Shown here: one piece after another, positions 17,752 to 25,965 of the stretch
Numbering within the stretch: the stretch's first letter is position 1
How the letters are laid out: every line of letters begins with the position of its first letter
Assembly (NCBI GenBank): GCA_945869735.1
Contig: CAMBPQ010000032.1
Location: 1 to 32,339, forward strand
Source of the DNA: Planctomicrobium piriforme
Lineage (GTDB): Bacteria > Planctomycetota > Planctomycetia > Pirellulales > UBA1268
Reading direction: 5' to 3'
Length of the DNA: 32,339 bases
Translations under genes and position numbers: made by a program
The notes under the pieces: generated by a model
Database searches by the model: none
Seen by the model: only the letters and a program-made list of their open reading frames with translations
Told to the model about the DNA's origin: nothing

Positions 17752-20454
17752 TCACACGCCGCCGCGGCGGACGCGGTTAGCGCCCGGTGCAGCAGGCAAC
17801 GCGGCCATCCAGTTGGCGCCGTAGACGGCGAACGCCGACGCAGCGGCACTCGCCGATCCCACGTCAGGCATCCCGAATGCCGCCGTTCGACCGCCCGCTG
17901 TGGAGGAGAACGCGAACCGGACCGAATACACGCCCGTCGATGCGTTCCGTCCGGAACCTGCCCGGGTTGGTGAATAGCTGGCGTTTCCAAATCCGGAAAT
18001 CCCCACGTAGAAAGTCCCGGCAGCCGCCGCACGATACGAGAGATAACTGTCGGCGGAACCGCCGGAGTCGTCGTTCCTGGTGACCTGCTGCCCGGACGCG
18101 TTGAAGAGACGCACGTAACTGTCGAGCGTTGAGCCTCCGGAGAGCGAGGCCGCGTCGATGTCGATCACGAGCGTCTGGCCGGCGGCAAGCCTGACTCGAT
18201 ACATGTCGACGTCGCGGGCCGCGGAGGAGCCGTCACCGATCCGGCCCGAGAGCCGCAGTTCGCCCGACGTAGCCGACACCACCGCTGCCAACCGCAATGT
18301 ATCGCCAGCATCGACGATCGCGGCCGCCTGCGTCACCCACGTATCGGAGGCCGACGCTGCGAGGCCCACGCCACCCACGATCGACGCGATCCCACTTCCC
18401 GCCGCCACGACGGTGAGTACGTAGGTGCCCGCCGTGGTCGTCGCCGTAGCCAGTCCGTTGACCGTCCAGCGCACGTTGTCGGTCGTCGAAACCGTCACCC
18501 CGTCGAGCGACACGGCGAATCCGCCTCGGGTCAGCGACAGGTCAGCGGCGTCGAATCCAGCCACGGCTACGCTGAACTGCACCACGACGGCGGAGACGGC
18601 CGTCGTCCGCGGATCTGGGGAGACATCAATCACGTCCGCCACCGGGGTGAGAACCGGGGCCGCAGTCACTCCGACGGTGAGCGTGTAATCGCCGGTTGTC
18701 TGAGCCAGGGAGCCACTGCCGGCCGCCGTGGGCGAGTAAGAGGAGTTGCCGTACGCCGAGATCCCCACGTAGTAGGTGCCCGAGGCCGACGCCGTGTAAG
18801 TCGCAAGGCTGTCGTACGACCCGCCCGAGTCGTCGCTGAATGCGACCTGCGTGCCCGCGGCGTTGAAGATCCGCACGTACGAGTCGAGCGCCGATGGCGT
18901 CGCCAGCGTCGCCGCGTCGATGTCAACAGTCAGCGTCTCCCCGGCTGCCAGAGCGATCACATAGAAATCGACGTCGGCGGCGCCGTAGGCACCATCACCC
19001 ACCACGCCGCTCGCCCTGGCCGCGCCACTCACCAGCGCGAGAGCCGTCGCTGTTGCTTGCGAATCGTTGGGCTCATCTGGGTCTGTCGGAGTGGGCGGAG
19101 GAGCTGGCGGCTCCGGAGGGGTGACCGAGCCGATCGCGTCCAAGGCTGCGCGGGCGTTGATCAGCCCGCCGGTCGCGACCCTTCCCGCAAGGCTCGACAC
19201 GGGCACCGCCGTGGAGAGGATCGACGAGCGGATCTGCGCCGCCGTTGCCTCCGGATTCGCGGCGGCGAGCAGCGCGACGAGGCCGGCTACGTGGGGCGTG
19301 GCCATCGAGGTGCCGCTGTACGACGAATAGCTGTTGTTGGGCGTCGTGGAGGTGATGCTCACCCCCGGCGCCGCAACGTCGACTGTCGTCGCACCGTAGC
19401 TGGAAAACGACGCCAGCCGGTTCGACGAGTCGGTTGCGGCCACCGAGATGCTCGCGTAGTTGGCCGGATAGGAGGCCGAGCTGTCGTTGTTGTTCGCCTC
19501 GTTGCCCGCCGCGGCGATAAAGAGGATGCCCGCCCCTTCGCCCGCCGCGATCGCGTCGCGAAGCGCTGTCGAGGGGCCGCCGCCGCCCCAGCTGTTGTTG
19601 GTCGCGACGATGTTGATCCCGAAGTCACGCCGCATCCGCGTGGCGTAGTTGACAGCGGCGATCGCGGCGCTGGTCGTGCCGCTGCCGTCGGCTCCAAGGA
19701 ACTTAAGCCCGATCATCGACACCTGCCAATTGACGCCCGCCACGCCAACGCCGTTGTTGCCCACGGCGCCAATCGTGCCGGCCACGTGCGTGCCATGCCC
19801 CTGGTCGTCGAAGGGATCGGCGTCGTTGTTGGCGAAGTCCCAGCCGTTGACGTCGTCGATGAAGCCGTTGCCGTCGTTGTCGATGCGGTCGCCGGCCACC
19901 TCGCCGGGATTCTGCCAGATGTTGGCCGCGAGGTCGGCATGCCGGTAGTCGATGCCGGTGTCGATGATGGCAACGACGACCGATCGCGACCCAGTGGCCA
20001 CGTCCCACGCCTCCGGCGCATCGATGTCGGCGTCGGCGACACCACCGGTCTGGGCGGTGTTGTTGAGCCCCCAGAGTTGCCGTAGCGAAGGGTCGTTGGG
20101 CGTGGCCGAGGTCGTGATCACCGCGTCGGGCTCGACGTATCGTACGCCGGCGGTCGATGTCGCCCAGGCACTCACATCGGCGGCCGAAACCCCAGGTGCC
20201 ATCATAGAAAAGAAGCCCTGCCCGAGCGGCGCCGCGGTCCACCCGGCACGAATGCCCACGACCGGAGTGTCAACGCTCACGATCCACGCATCGGCGCGGG
20301 CAGTGACCGGGGTGCCGTTCCAGACGAGCTCCCTGACCGCCGCGGCTGCCGACCCGAGATCGGCCGTCAGCATGGCCCGCGGCTCGAGTCTTTCCGCGAC
20401 GAGTTGTGCGGGAGCACGACGGTTGGGGCGGTGGTGACGAGCCTGACGATTCAT
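17752..20454 (-). CDS. Secreted subtilisin-like (S8) protease with two PPC domains
   Basis: The 900-aa protein starts with a basic stretch and AERLEPRAMLTAD, an N-terminal motif common on large planctomycete exported proteins. The S8 domain has Asp in VVAIIDTGIDYRHADL, His in DQGHGTHVAGTIG and Ser in YSGTSMATPHVAG, so the triad is complete. A Pro-rich linker (PPEPPAPPPTPTDPDEPND) leads to a first pre-peptidase C-terminal (PPC) domain (VDFYVIALAAGETL ... YYVGISAYGNSSY). A bacterial Ig-like segment (VADVIDVSPDPR ...) and a second PPC domain (VDMYRVRLAAGQTL ... FYVGISGFGNASY) follow. The start ATG at 20454 has AGGA seven bases upstream. It probably acts outside the cell on proteins or peptides. 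The two PPC copies are clearly related and likely arose by duplication. Confidence 0.94.
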   Translation of the reverse strand: MNRQARHHRPNRRAPAQLVAERLEPRAMLTADLGSAAAAVRELVWNGTPVTARADAWIVSVDTPVVGIRAGWTAAPLGQGFFSMMAPGVSAADVSAWATSTAGVRYVEPDAVITTSATPNDPSLRQLWGLNNTAQTGGVADADIDAPEAWDVATGSRSVVVAIIDTGIDYRHADLAANIWQNPGEVAGDRIDNDGNGFIDDVNGWDFANNDADPFDDQGHGTHVAGTIGAVGNNGVGVAGVNWQVSMIGLKFLGADGSGTTSAAIAAVNYATRMRRDFGINIVATNNSWGGGGPSTALRDAIAAGEGAGILFIAAAGNEANNNDSSASYPANYASISVAATDSSNRLASFSSYGATTVDVAAPGVSITSTTPNNSYSSYSGTSMATPHVAGLVALLAAANPEATAAQIRSSILSTAVPVSSLAGRVATGGLINARAALDAIGSVTPPEPPAPPPTPTDPDEPNDSQATATALALVSGAARASGVVGDGAYGAADVDFYVIALAAGETLTVDIDAATLATPSALDSYVRIFNAAGTQVAFSDDSGGSYDSLATYTASASGTYYVGISAYGNSSYSPTAAGSGSLAQTTGDYTLTVGVTAAPVLTPVADVIDVSPDPRTTAVSAVVVQFSVAVAGFDAADLSLTRGGFAVSLDGVTVSTTDNVRWTVNGLATATTTAGTYVLTVVAAGSGIASIVGGVGLAASASDTWVTQAAAIVDAGDTLRLAAVVSATSGELRLSGRIGDGSSAARDVDMYRVRLAAGQTLVIDIDAASLSGGSTLDSYVRLFNASGQQVTRNDDSGGSADSYLSYRAAAAGTFYVGISGFGNASYSPTRAGSGRNASTGVYSVRFAFSSTAGGRTAAFGMPDVGSASAAASAFAVYGANWMAALPAAPGANRVRRGGV

Positions 20455-20649
20455 ATCGGATTCCTACCGTTTGAAACCACAAAAGGCGGATGCGCTCTGG
20501 TCCCTCCGCTTCGTCGCTACCGAATTATCGTCCTTCCCATCTGAACTGTCCAGCCCTAGATCCAAGGCGTTTCCGGACGAGGGCGGAGAGCACGTCGGGA
20601 ACAGCCTGCCGGCGACGCGTGAACAGGGTCGGCCGACCGTCGCTCCGCA

Positions 20650-21516
20650 TCACTTGTCGCCCGGCAACCGGGCGAGCACGCGGAGCGGACCGCCGCTGCC
20701 GCCGGCAATCTTCATCGGCAGGGCGGCTACAAACGCCCCCTCCTCCGGCAGCCGCTGGAGACCGTCGAGGTTTTCAAAAATCGGCACGTCCCCGGAACAG
20801 AGGGCGACGTGCGCCCCAAACAGGCTCGACGGGCCGTGGTCGATGCTGGCCGTGTCGATGCCGACGGCATGCACGCGCCGGTGCTCGACGAGCCACTTCG
20901 CTGCATCGGCCGCAAGCCCCGGAAACCTCAGGAGTGGCACCGCTTCGGGGCCCCTCGCGTCGGTGCCGAGGTAGCTCGTGCGATCCTCCCACCGCGACGA
21001 CCAGCCCGTCCGCAGGAGCACGATCACATCAACGAGTTGGCGGCCGTGTTTCCTTTCCCAGGCCACGAGGTCGTCGGCCGTCACCTCGTAGACCTCGTTG
21101 GCCGCGCACTTCTGCGCGACGTCGATCACCGCCGCCTCTCCCACCAGCCGCCAAGGCTCGATCTGATCGGCCGTGCGACGCCCCTCCGCGAAGTGCCGCG
21201 GGGCATCGAGGTGGGTGCCGCCGTGCTCGGCGGTCGCGAAGCGGTTCGCGGCGTAGTAGTAGCCCTGCGGTGTCGGCCCGTTCTTGCCTGCCTCGAAGAG
21301 AAAGCCCTTCTCGGTGGGCCAGTAAATCGTCGTGGCGTCGAAGGAATGCGTGAGGTCGAGCCAGGTGCCAGCCGCAAATCGCTGGGCCGCCGTCGTCGCT
21401 CCGGCTGGCGGTGTCGCTCCGGATGGAGGTGCAGCAGTCGTGCACACCGTGCACACCGCACACACCGCCACTCCGCACCCGAGCACGACCGCAACGAGTG
21501 GCCGCGACGGCCTCAC
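20650..21516 (-). CDS. Cyclase-family (kynurenine-formamidase-like) metal-dependent hydrolase, exported
   Basis: The 288-aa protein begins with an N-terminal hydrophobic segment rich in Cys, Ala and Thr (likely signal peptide or lipoprotein-like) and then a cyclase domain. This shows LDLTHSFDATTIYWP and the metal motif HGGTHLDAPRHF, in which the His/Asp/His ligands of the PF04199 fold are intact. IDTASIDHGPS and the C-terminal ENLDGLQRLP block also fit. The fold hydrolyses cyclic or N-formyl substrates (formylkynurenine, isatin and others); the substrate here is unknown, and its export argues against tryptophan breakdown in the cytoplasm. The start is GTG at 21516, overlapping the upstream gene's stop in GTGA. 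Confidence 0.88.
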   Translation of the reverse strand: MRPSRPLVAVVLGCGVAVCAVCTVCTTAAPPSGATPPAGATTAAQRFAAGTWLDLTHSFDATTIYWPTEKGFLFEAGKNGPTPQGYYYAANRFATAEHGGTHLDAPRHFAEGRRTADQIEPWRLVGEAAVIDVAQKCAANEVYEVTADDLVAWERKHGRQLVDVIVLLRTGWSSRWEDRTSYLGTDARGPEAVPLLRFPGLAADAAKWLVEHRRVHAVGIDTASIDHGPSSLFGAHVALCSGDVPIFENLDGLQRLPEEGAFVAALPMKIAGGSGGPLRVLARLPGDK

Positions 21517-22856
21517 TCCGGGTCTCTCTCGGTGTCGGTGTCGGGATCATGGTCGGGTGCCGCCTTGGGCAGGTTCGCCGACGCGGCTGACGCCGGGCCA
21601 CCCCCCGCGCTCCCCTTGTCTTTGTCCTGCACACGGACGAGCAGCATCTGCTCCACCTTGCCCCCCTCGCGATGAACAAGGATCGTGGTCTGCGGCTGCG
21701 TGAGGTTGGAGAGCCCCGCTTCGTAGACCGGCGTCTTCTTGTCGGCGATCGTCCACGCAGCCCGCTGCGACTTCTTGTCGACCTTACCCGTCATGTTCTG
21801 GGTGGAATCAGAAACGGCATCGTAGTAGGTGCCTCGCAGCAAGCCAGCCTTATCGATGGCGAGGCTCATGAACGTGCTCGGGTTTGTCTCCTCGGACCGT
21901 GCGAGCGCAAACACTCCCAGCGGCCGCCACTGGTCGTCGGCGGCCACCTTCACGTCGGCACCGCCCTGTGCCGCAATCGCCGACGCCTGCTGGGCATACT
22001 CCTCGGCGGAGCCCACACGCGTGCCCTGCACATAGACGCCGTCATCCTGGTAGCAGACGGTCGAACCGTAACTGTAGGCCACGGGCGCCGCGCCGTAGCC
22101 GCCCCAGCCGGCGAGTTCACCCCATGCGAGGCCGGTCATCATGCCTATCCCCATGCCCCAGCCCGACCCGCCCCACCATCCGCCCGGCCACCAGGCATTG
22201 AAGTGGTTGCCATACCAGCCCCGGCCGCCGTACCAGCCGCCGTTATAGAAGTTGTTGCGGATCATGTTGCCGCGATCGGCAAGCCGGCCCGCGGAGTAGG
22301 GACTCACCGCGCCGCGGCCGAGCGCATCCCGGCCGACGTTCTGCCCGGCAATTCGCTGAAAATCAGCCCGCGAAAGATTGCCCGCGCCTGCGAAGTGACT
22401 CCCGCCCAGATCGCGAGCCGCGCCGCCATCAAGCGGGCCGCCGCCATCGAGTCTGCCGCCGCCATCAAGCGGACGACCGCCATCGACACCCCGACCACCA
22501 TCGACACCCCGACCACCATCGACACCCCGACCGCCGTCGACACCGCGACCGCCATCGACACCCCGACCGCCTCCCATGTCTCGTCCGCCGCCGCCAAAGT
22601 CTCCACCGCGGAAATCACCGCCACCGAAGTCGCGGCCCCCGCTGACGTTCCCGCCGCCGTAGCCACCGCCGCCCATCGATCGGCCGCCACCGCCGCCACC
22701 ACCGTGGAATCCACCACCACCACCACCGCCGCCGCCATGGCCGCCGCCGCCACCATGGGCCCAGACCGCGGCTGGCGCAACAACCTGGCAGGCCACCGCC
22801 GCCAGCGCCATCACGATGCCATATCGACCCGACGACATTCTGACTGCACGCATCAT
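21513..22856 (-). CDS. Secreted Gly-rich repeat protein with C-terminal domain of unknown function
   Basis: The 447-aa protein has a signal peptide (hydrophobic stretch ending VWAHG) and then about 60 residues nearly all Gly and His. Next come five six-residue repeats of GRGVDG type, a Gly/Asp-rich stretch and an Asn/Trp/Gly-rich region (NNFYNGGWYGGRGWYG). A folded C-terminal part (about residues 235-420) starts near YSYGSTVCYQDDGVYVQG and includes AEEYAQQASAIAAQG. The start is the ATG at 22856, preceded by GGGGAG six bases upstream; an open frame further upstream is not used. The C-terminal half resembles planctomycete proteins of unknown role. It may be a surface or outer-membrane matrix protein. 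It overlaps the cyclase gene by four bases. Confidence 0.82.
   Translation of the reverse strand: MMRAVRMSSGRYGIVMALAAVACQVVAPAAVWAHGGGGGHGGGGGGGGGFHGGGGGGGRSMGGGGYGGGNVSGGRDFGGGDFRGGDFGGGGRDMGGGRGVDGGRGVDGGRGVDGGRGVDGGRGVDGGRPLDGGGRLDGGGPLDGGAARDLGGSHFAGAGNLSRADFQRIAGQNVGRDALGRGAVSPYSAGRLADRGNMIRNNFYNGGWYGGRGWYGNHFNAWWPGGWWGGSGWGMGIGMMTGLAWGELAGWGGYGAAPVAYSYGSTVCYQDDGVYVQGTRVGSAEEYAQQASAIAAQGGADVKVAADDQWRPLGVFALARSEETNPSTFMSLAIDKAGLLRGTYYDAVSDSTQNMTGKVDKKSQRAAWTIADKKTPVYEAGLSNLTQPQTTILVHREGGKVEQMLLVRVQDKDKGSAGGGPASAASANLPKAAPDHDPDTDTERDPE
22481..22570 (-). repeat. 18-bp tandem repeat, five copies
   Basis: Five 18-bp units run head to tail (22481, 22499, 22517, 22535, 22553), each close to CATCGACACCCCGACCAC. 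Three are identical or differ at one base, and the fourth has two changes. They encode the six-residue GRGVDG repeat in the Gly-rich protein. The near-identity at DNA level suggests recent expansion by slippage, so copy number may vary between strains. Confidence 0.92.
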
Positions 22857-22917
22857 TTCATCTCCCCGGATCAGTGCTCGTTCCCATCCCATTGTCCCTC
22901 CGCCGAAACGTGACGCC

Positions 22918-23844
22918 TCAACGAATCTTCTTAAAGTTGAGCGGTGGCGCGTCCGGCATCACGGCGCCGTCGATCGACCGCTCGATCATGTGCGTGGTCG
23001 CCCTGCCCTCGCCCGTGGGCGAGATCAGCTGCACCCACTTGGCTACGCGGCCCCGCACAGCGTCCGCCGGGGTGCCGGTCATCACCTTCTCGAACGACGT
23101 GCCGTCCCATTCGAAGAAGCCCTCGGCACGAGCTCCGGTGGAGTCGAAGACCCACGAGCGGATCAAGCCTGCGTCGCGGTCGGCATGGATTACCTCCAGT
23201 GCCTCGATGCCGTTCGGCATGAGCAGGGCCTTACCCGGCTTCGGAGTGATCTTCGTGCGGCCCACGATGGCATAGCCGCCGAGAGCTTTTTCATACGTGA
23301 GTTGGATCGTCGCCCGATCGGCCACCTCGGCCTGCCAGGTGCCGAGCAACCATTCGAGTTCGTCGAGCGCGGCCGCGTGGGCGGGGATGACCCGCGACTC
23401 CGCGATCCGCCACGTGTCGCCCTCGCGCACCCGCAGCCCGGTGAATCGCGACTCCAGCGCCTTGTCGCCCGCCTTCTGCCTGAAGCGCATCACCCCCGCC
23501 ACCCGGGCCAGCGGTTCGGCGACGACCTCGACGTCACGCACCTCGATCTCCAGCGACGACTCGGGGTGCCGGCCCCGCCAGGCCCTGATCGACTCGACGA
23601 TCGTGTCGCGGCCGGAGAGCGTAGCGCCACCTTCGACGAGTTCGGCGTTCGTCGTCCATTGGTCAGCGAGGGCCGCAAAGTCTCCCTTATTGAAGGCCTC
23701 CGCGTAGGCGGCCGACGCCTTCTTCACGGCATCAACGGTGGTTGGCTGGGCGATGGCCTCCGCCTGCACGACGCCAGAAGCCACCACCACAACCCATGCT
23801 GACAACACAAGGGCATGCTGAAGACGCAGTGAAACGACGTGCAT
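22918..23844 (-). CDS. Secreted two-domain protein: NTF2-like (DUF4440/SgcJ-type) plus DUF1579-like domain
   Basis: The 308-aa protein starts at ATG 23844 with AGGA about ten bases upstream and a signal peptide (LVLSAWVVVVASGVVQAEA). Residues about 35-155 form a SnoaL/DUF4440-type NTF2 fold (AYAEAFNKGDFAALADQWT, GRDTIVESIR, GDTWRIAESR). Residues from about 160 to the end follow the DUF1579 pattern (LDELEWLLGTWQAEV, GYAIVGRTK, FEWDGTSFEKV), a lipocalin-like barrel. The single-chain pairing of these two folds recurs in planctomycetes as far as I recall, but its ligand is unknown. The gene is 61 bases upstream of the Gly-rich protein, in the same direction. Confidence 0.83.
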   Translation of the reverse strand: MHVVSLRLQHALVLSAWVVVVASGVVQAEAIAQPTTVDAVKKASAAYAEAFNKGDFAALADQWTTNAELVEGGATLSGRDTIVESIRAWRGRHPESSLEIEVRDVEVVAEPLARVAGVMRFRQKAGDKALESRFTGLRVREGDTWRIAESRVIPAHAAALDELEWLLGTWQAEVADRATIQLTYEKALGGYAIVGRTKITPKPGKALLMPNGIEALEVIHADRDAGLIRSWVFDSTGARAEGFFEWDGTSFEKVMTGTPADAVRGRVAKWVQLISPTGEGRATTHMIERSIDGAVMPDAPPLNFKKIR

Positions 23845-23923
23845 TGATACGATTCCTGGCGATGGAAAATGACTCACGCGAGCAGGCTTCAGAGATTCTA
23901 TCGAAAAGAAGCCGGCTGGTGCA

Positions 23924-24930
23924 TCATTTGGGATGGTTCGCTTCATCGGCGTCGAGGGCGAGCAGTCGGCCCGTCGTGCGAAACACCATCCGGCCGCAGG
24001 CAATCGCCGGCGTGGCCCGGCACTGCTCTCCCAACGGGGTCCGCCCGAGCACCTCGAACGAGTCGCTCTCGGCGATCGTCACAGCCTCGCCATCGGCGGA
24101 GACGTTGCGGACCGTGCCCCCTACGGCGATCGGCGACACGGAAAACGTGCCCCCCACCCTGCCCCGCCACCACACCTCACCGGTTTGGGAATCGACGCAG
24201 GTCACCACGCCGCGGTCGCCCCAGAGGTAGAGCCTTCGGCCCACGCACAGCGGCGTGGAGTAGCCCGACTTGCCGCTCTCACGAGGCAGACGCCATCGTT
24301 CGCGGCCCCCGGCCGTCTGCAGTGCAACAACGAAACTTTCCCCTTCCTGATCGTTCGGCACGATAAGCACGTCGCCACAGATGGTGGCGGAGGTGCCGAA
24401 ACCGTACTCCGCCACGTCGGGGCCTAGGTCGACGTGCCATTTTGGACGACCGTCGAGCGTCCAGGCCTCCACCTGCAGTCCGTCACGCGCGGCCCACATC
24501 CAGTAGAAACCGGCATCGTCAACCGCGACCGATCCGGAGGCGGATCTGTTCTGGGCGTGGTGGCCATCAATAGGCCCCAGAATCTCACGGTTCCACACCA
24601 GAGATCCGTCGGCGAGTGCATGGCACGTGACGAACCGCTTTCCGGTCTTCGCCGAGCCCTGCTATCGCGGCCACGGCTCCGCGAATTCGTCCTGGGCGAC
24701 CACCATGCGGCCAGAGGCCGCGGCGCGGAGCGCCGCAATCCAGATGATTCCCGGTGTTGGCATGGGCATCGGGGAAGCGTGGCGACGACGCTGGCAGGCC
24801 GGCGCGACCAGTGTACACCACGATTTGCGAGCAGGCGGCCGTGCGGCTCCTCCGCGCGAGGGGATGCCGCGTTGCCGCGGCGACGGTCCATGCGGAATCT
24901 GCCAGAGCAGCCAGGAGCGTCGCGGCCGGC
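23924..24930 (-). pseudogene. PQQ-type beta-propeller protein, 5' part decayed
   Basis: From 24598 down to the TGA at 23924 the frame encodes clear propeller repeats: SLVWNREI, EAWTLDGRPKWHVDLG, VVALQTAGGRERWRLP, VTCVDSQTGEVWWRG and LLALDADE, each a W-like PQQ blade. The homology continues upstream in frame (SAKTGKRFVTCHALADG), but it meets an in-frame TAG at 24662-24664. Beyond it, patches such as GRMVVAQDEFAEPWPR (same frame), GRMVV-like spacing and LLWQIPHGPS near 24881-24910 suggest the former 5' half with frame damage. A working propeller of this type usually has about 400 residues. An alternative is a short protein starting at 24598. Whether it is genuine decay or sequencing error cannot be told here. 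Confidence 0.6.
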
Positions 24931-25001
24931 GAAGGTTGGCCGTGCCGGCCGACCGATAGAGCAAACTAGGCTGGCTCTCGCATCGAAAGACCTACCGCCC
25001 C
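24665..25001. other. Degraded upstream region of PQQ gene, promoter for small peptide gene
   Basis: No intact gene is seen. Minus-strand homology patches to the PQQ propeller fade out by about 24930. The 60-70 bases before 25002 must hold the promoter of the small secreted peptide; no ribosome site is obvious. Confidence 0.45.
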
Positions 25002-25238
25002 ATGCGTAACCTTCTCATCGCGTTCGTGGCCGCGGCCGCGCTCGTGCCTGTTTCGCCCATTGACGCCAGCACCACCGGCTTCGACCCCCGGATCATCACG
25101 TTCGGCGAGACGCGCGAACAGATCCAAAACACGCCCGTACTCAATCGGCCCTACAGGCCGCTCCACGTCTACGGCAACACGGTCCGTCGCCGGCATACCC
25201 GCAGCACCACGTCCCCGCGGAGCGGGACGGCCCGCTGA
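25002..25238 (+). CDS. Small secreted basic peptide (78 aa)
   Basis: The protein has a clean signal peptide (MRNLLIAFVAAAALVPVSP, likely cleaved after IDA or nearby) and a short mature part with the stretch GETREQIQNTPVLNRPYRP and YGNTVRRRHTR. The residues around RPLHVYGNTVRR look like a conserved core, and I believe similar short secreted proteins exist in related planctomycetes, but I cannot verify this here. Its stop (TGA, 25236-25238) directly abuts the stop of the convergent SprT-like gene (25239-25241), forming TGATCA. Function unknown. Confidence 0.72.
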   Translation: MRNLLIAFVAAAALVPVSPIDASTTGFDPRIITFGETREQIQNTPVLNRPYRPLHVYGNTVRRRHTRSTTSPRSGTAR

Positions 25239-25961
25239 TCAGCCGAACCGCGGCCCCGATCCGACGCGGCGGCGGAGACGCCTCGAAGTCTTCCGCCGCC
25301 GTGGCTGGCTCGATCTCGCCATGACCGTCGGCTCCGCGTCGAGCGGCTCGACGAACAACAGGCCGTGCACGCGATACTCGCGGCCCGTGCCGCACTCGAA
25401 ACACTTCCGCCGCGTTCGCACCTGCCGGTCGGCCCGGAACGCCTGGCCCCCTTCGACCCGGAAAAACGCCCCCTCGACGAGATCCTCCACACGCACTCGA
25501 CCGGGAGGCGGCTCGTCATAGCGGGCCAGCGCCAGTGCGAGCCCCCGATCGCTGCACGTGGCCGCCAAAGGGTTGCGCATCGACCGCGCGAGGGCGGCGG
25601 CGAGTTCGTCGGGCAACACGCCCGCCCCCACGACCGGCGCCAGGATGGCCTCGAACTCCCGCTTCCATTCCGGGCCGTGAGGCCGCACCCGCCGCCGCGG
25701 CCGATGCCGCTCCCAGGTTGCCGCATGGGCCACCTCGTGGAGCAGCGTGGTCAAAAACGCATAGGGATTGAGGTTGGCGTTGATCGAGATCCGGTGCGCC
25801 GTCCACCCCGTCGCGGGCGGTCGGTGATCACCGAGCTTCGTCCGTCGCGGCCGCGCGATCCGCACGTGCAGGTCGTAGCCGGCGAGCAGCAGCTCCACGT
25901 GGGCGACCGCCGCTGGCGGTAGAAACGGACGCACGACGATCACGGGGGAGGCGTTGCCCAC
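25239..25961 (-). CDS. SprT-like zinc metallopeptidase-fold protein
   Basis: The 240-aa protein shows the SprT pattern: KLGDHRPP, ISINANLNPYAFLTTLL and the zinc motif LLHEVAHAAT (HEXXH with catalytic Glu), followed by HGPEWKREF, where the third His is expected. Near residue 185-200 there is one CxxC (RKCFECG), so the usual second Cys pair of the zinc ribbon is missing or altered. The C terminus is Arg/Lys-rich (SSQPRRRKTSRRLRRR). The start is GTG at 25961, four bases after the stop of the upstream emfourin-fusion gene. SprT proteins include DNA-protein crosslink proteases and proteins of unknown role; substrate here is unknown. Confidence 0.85.
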   Translation of the reverse strand: MGNASPVIVVRPFLPPAAVAHVELLLAGYDLHVRIARPRRTKLGDHRPPATGWTAHRISINANLNPYAFLTTLLHEVAHAATWERHRPRRRVRPHGPEWKREFEAILAPVVGAGVLPDELAAALARSMRNPLAATCSDRGLALALARYDEPPPGRVRVEDLVEGAFFRVEGGQAFRADRQVRTRRKCFECGTGREYRVHGLLFVEPLDAEPTVMARSSQPRRRKTSRRLRRRVGSGPRFG

Positions 25962-25965
25962 GCGG

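Noticed and set aside
19057-20085. 342-aa plus-strand frame inside the subtilase
   Set aside because: It is Arg/Gly/Val-rich with no motifs and lies opposite the intact S8 catalytic domain.
22481-22570. Possible CRISPR array
   Set aside because: The units are only 18 bp and directly adjacent without spacers; they are an in-frame coding tandem repeat.
21672-22913. 413-aa plus-strand frame with Ala/Thr/Ile repeats
   Set aside because: It is the mirror of the Gly-rich gene and its 18-bp repeat; the minus strand has the signal peptide and a good ribosome site.
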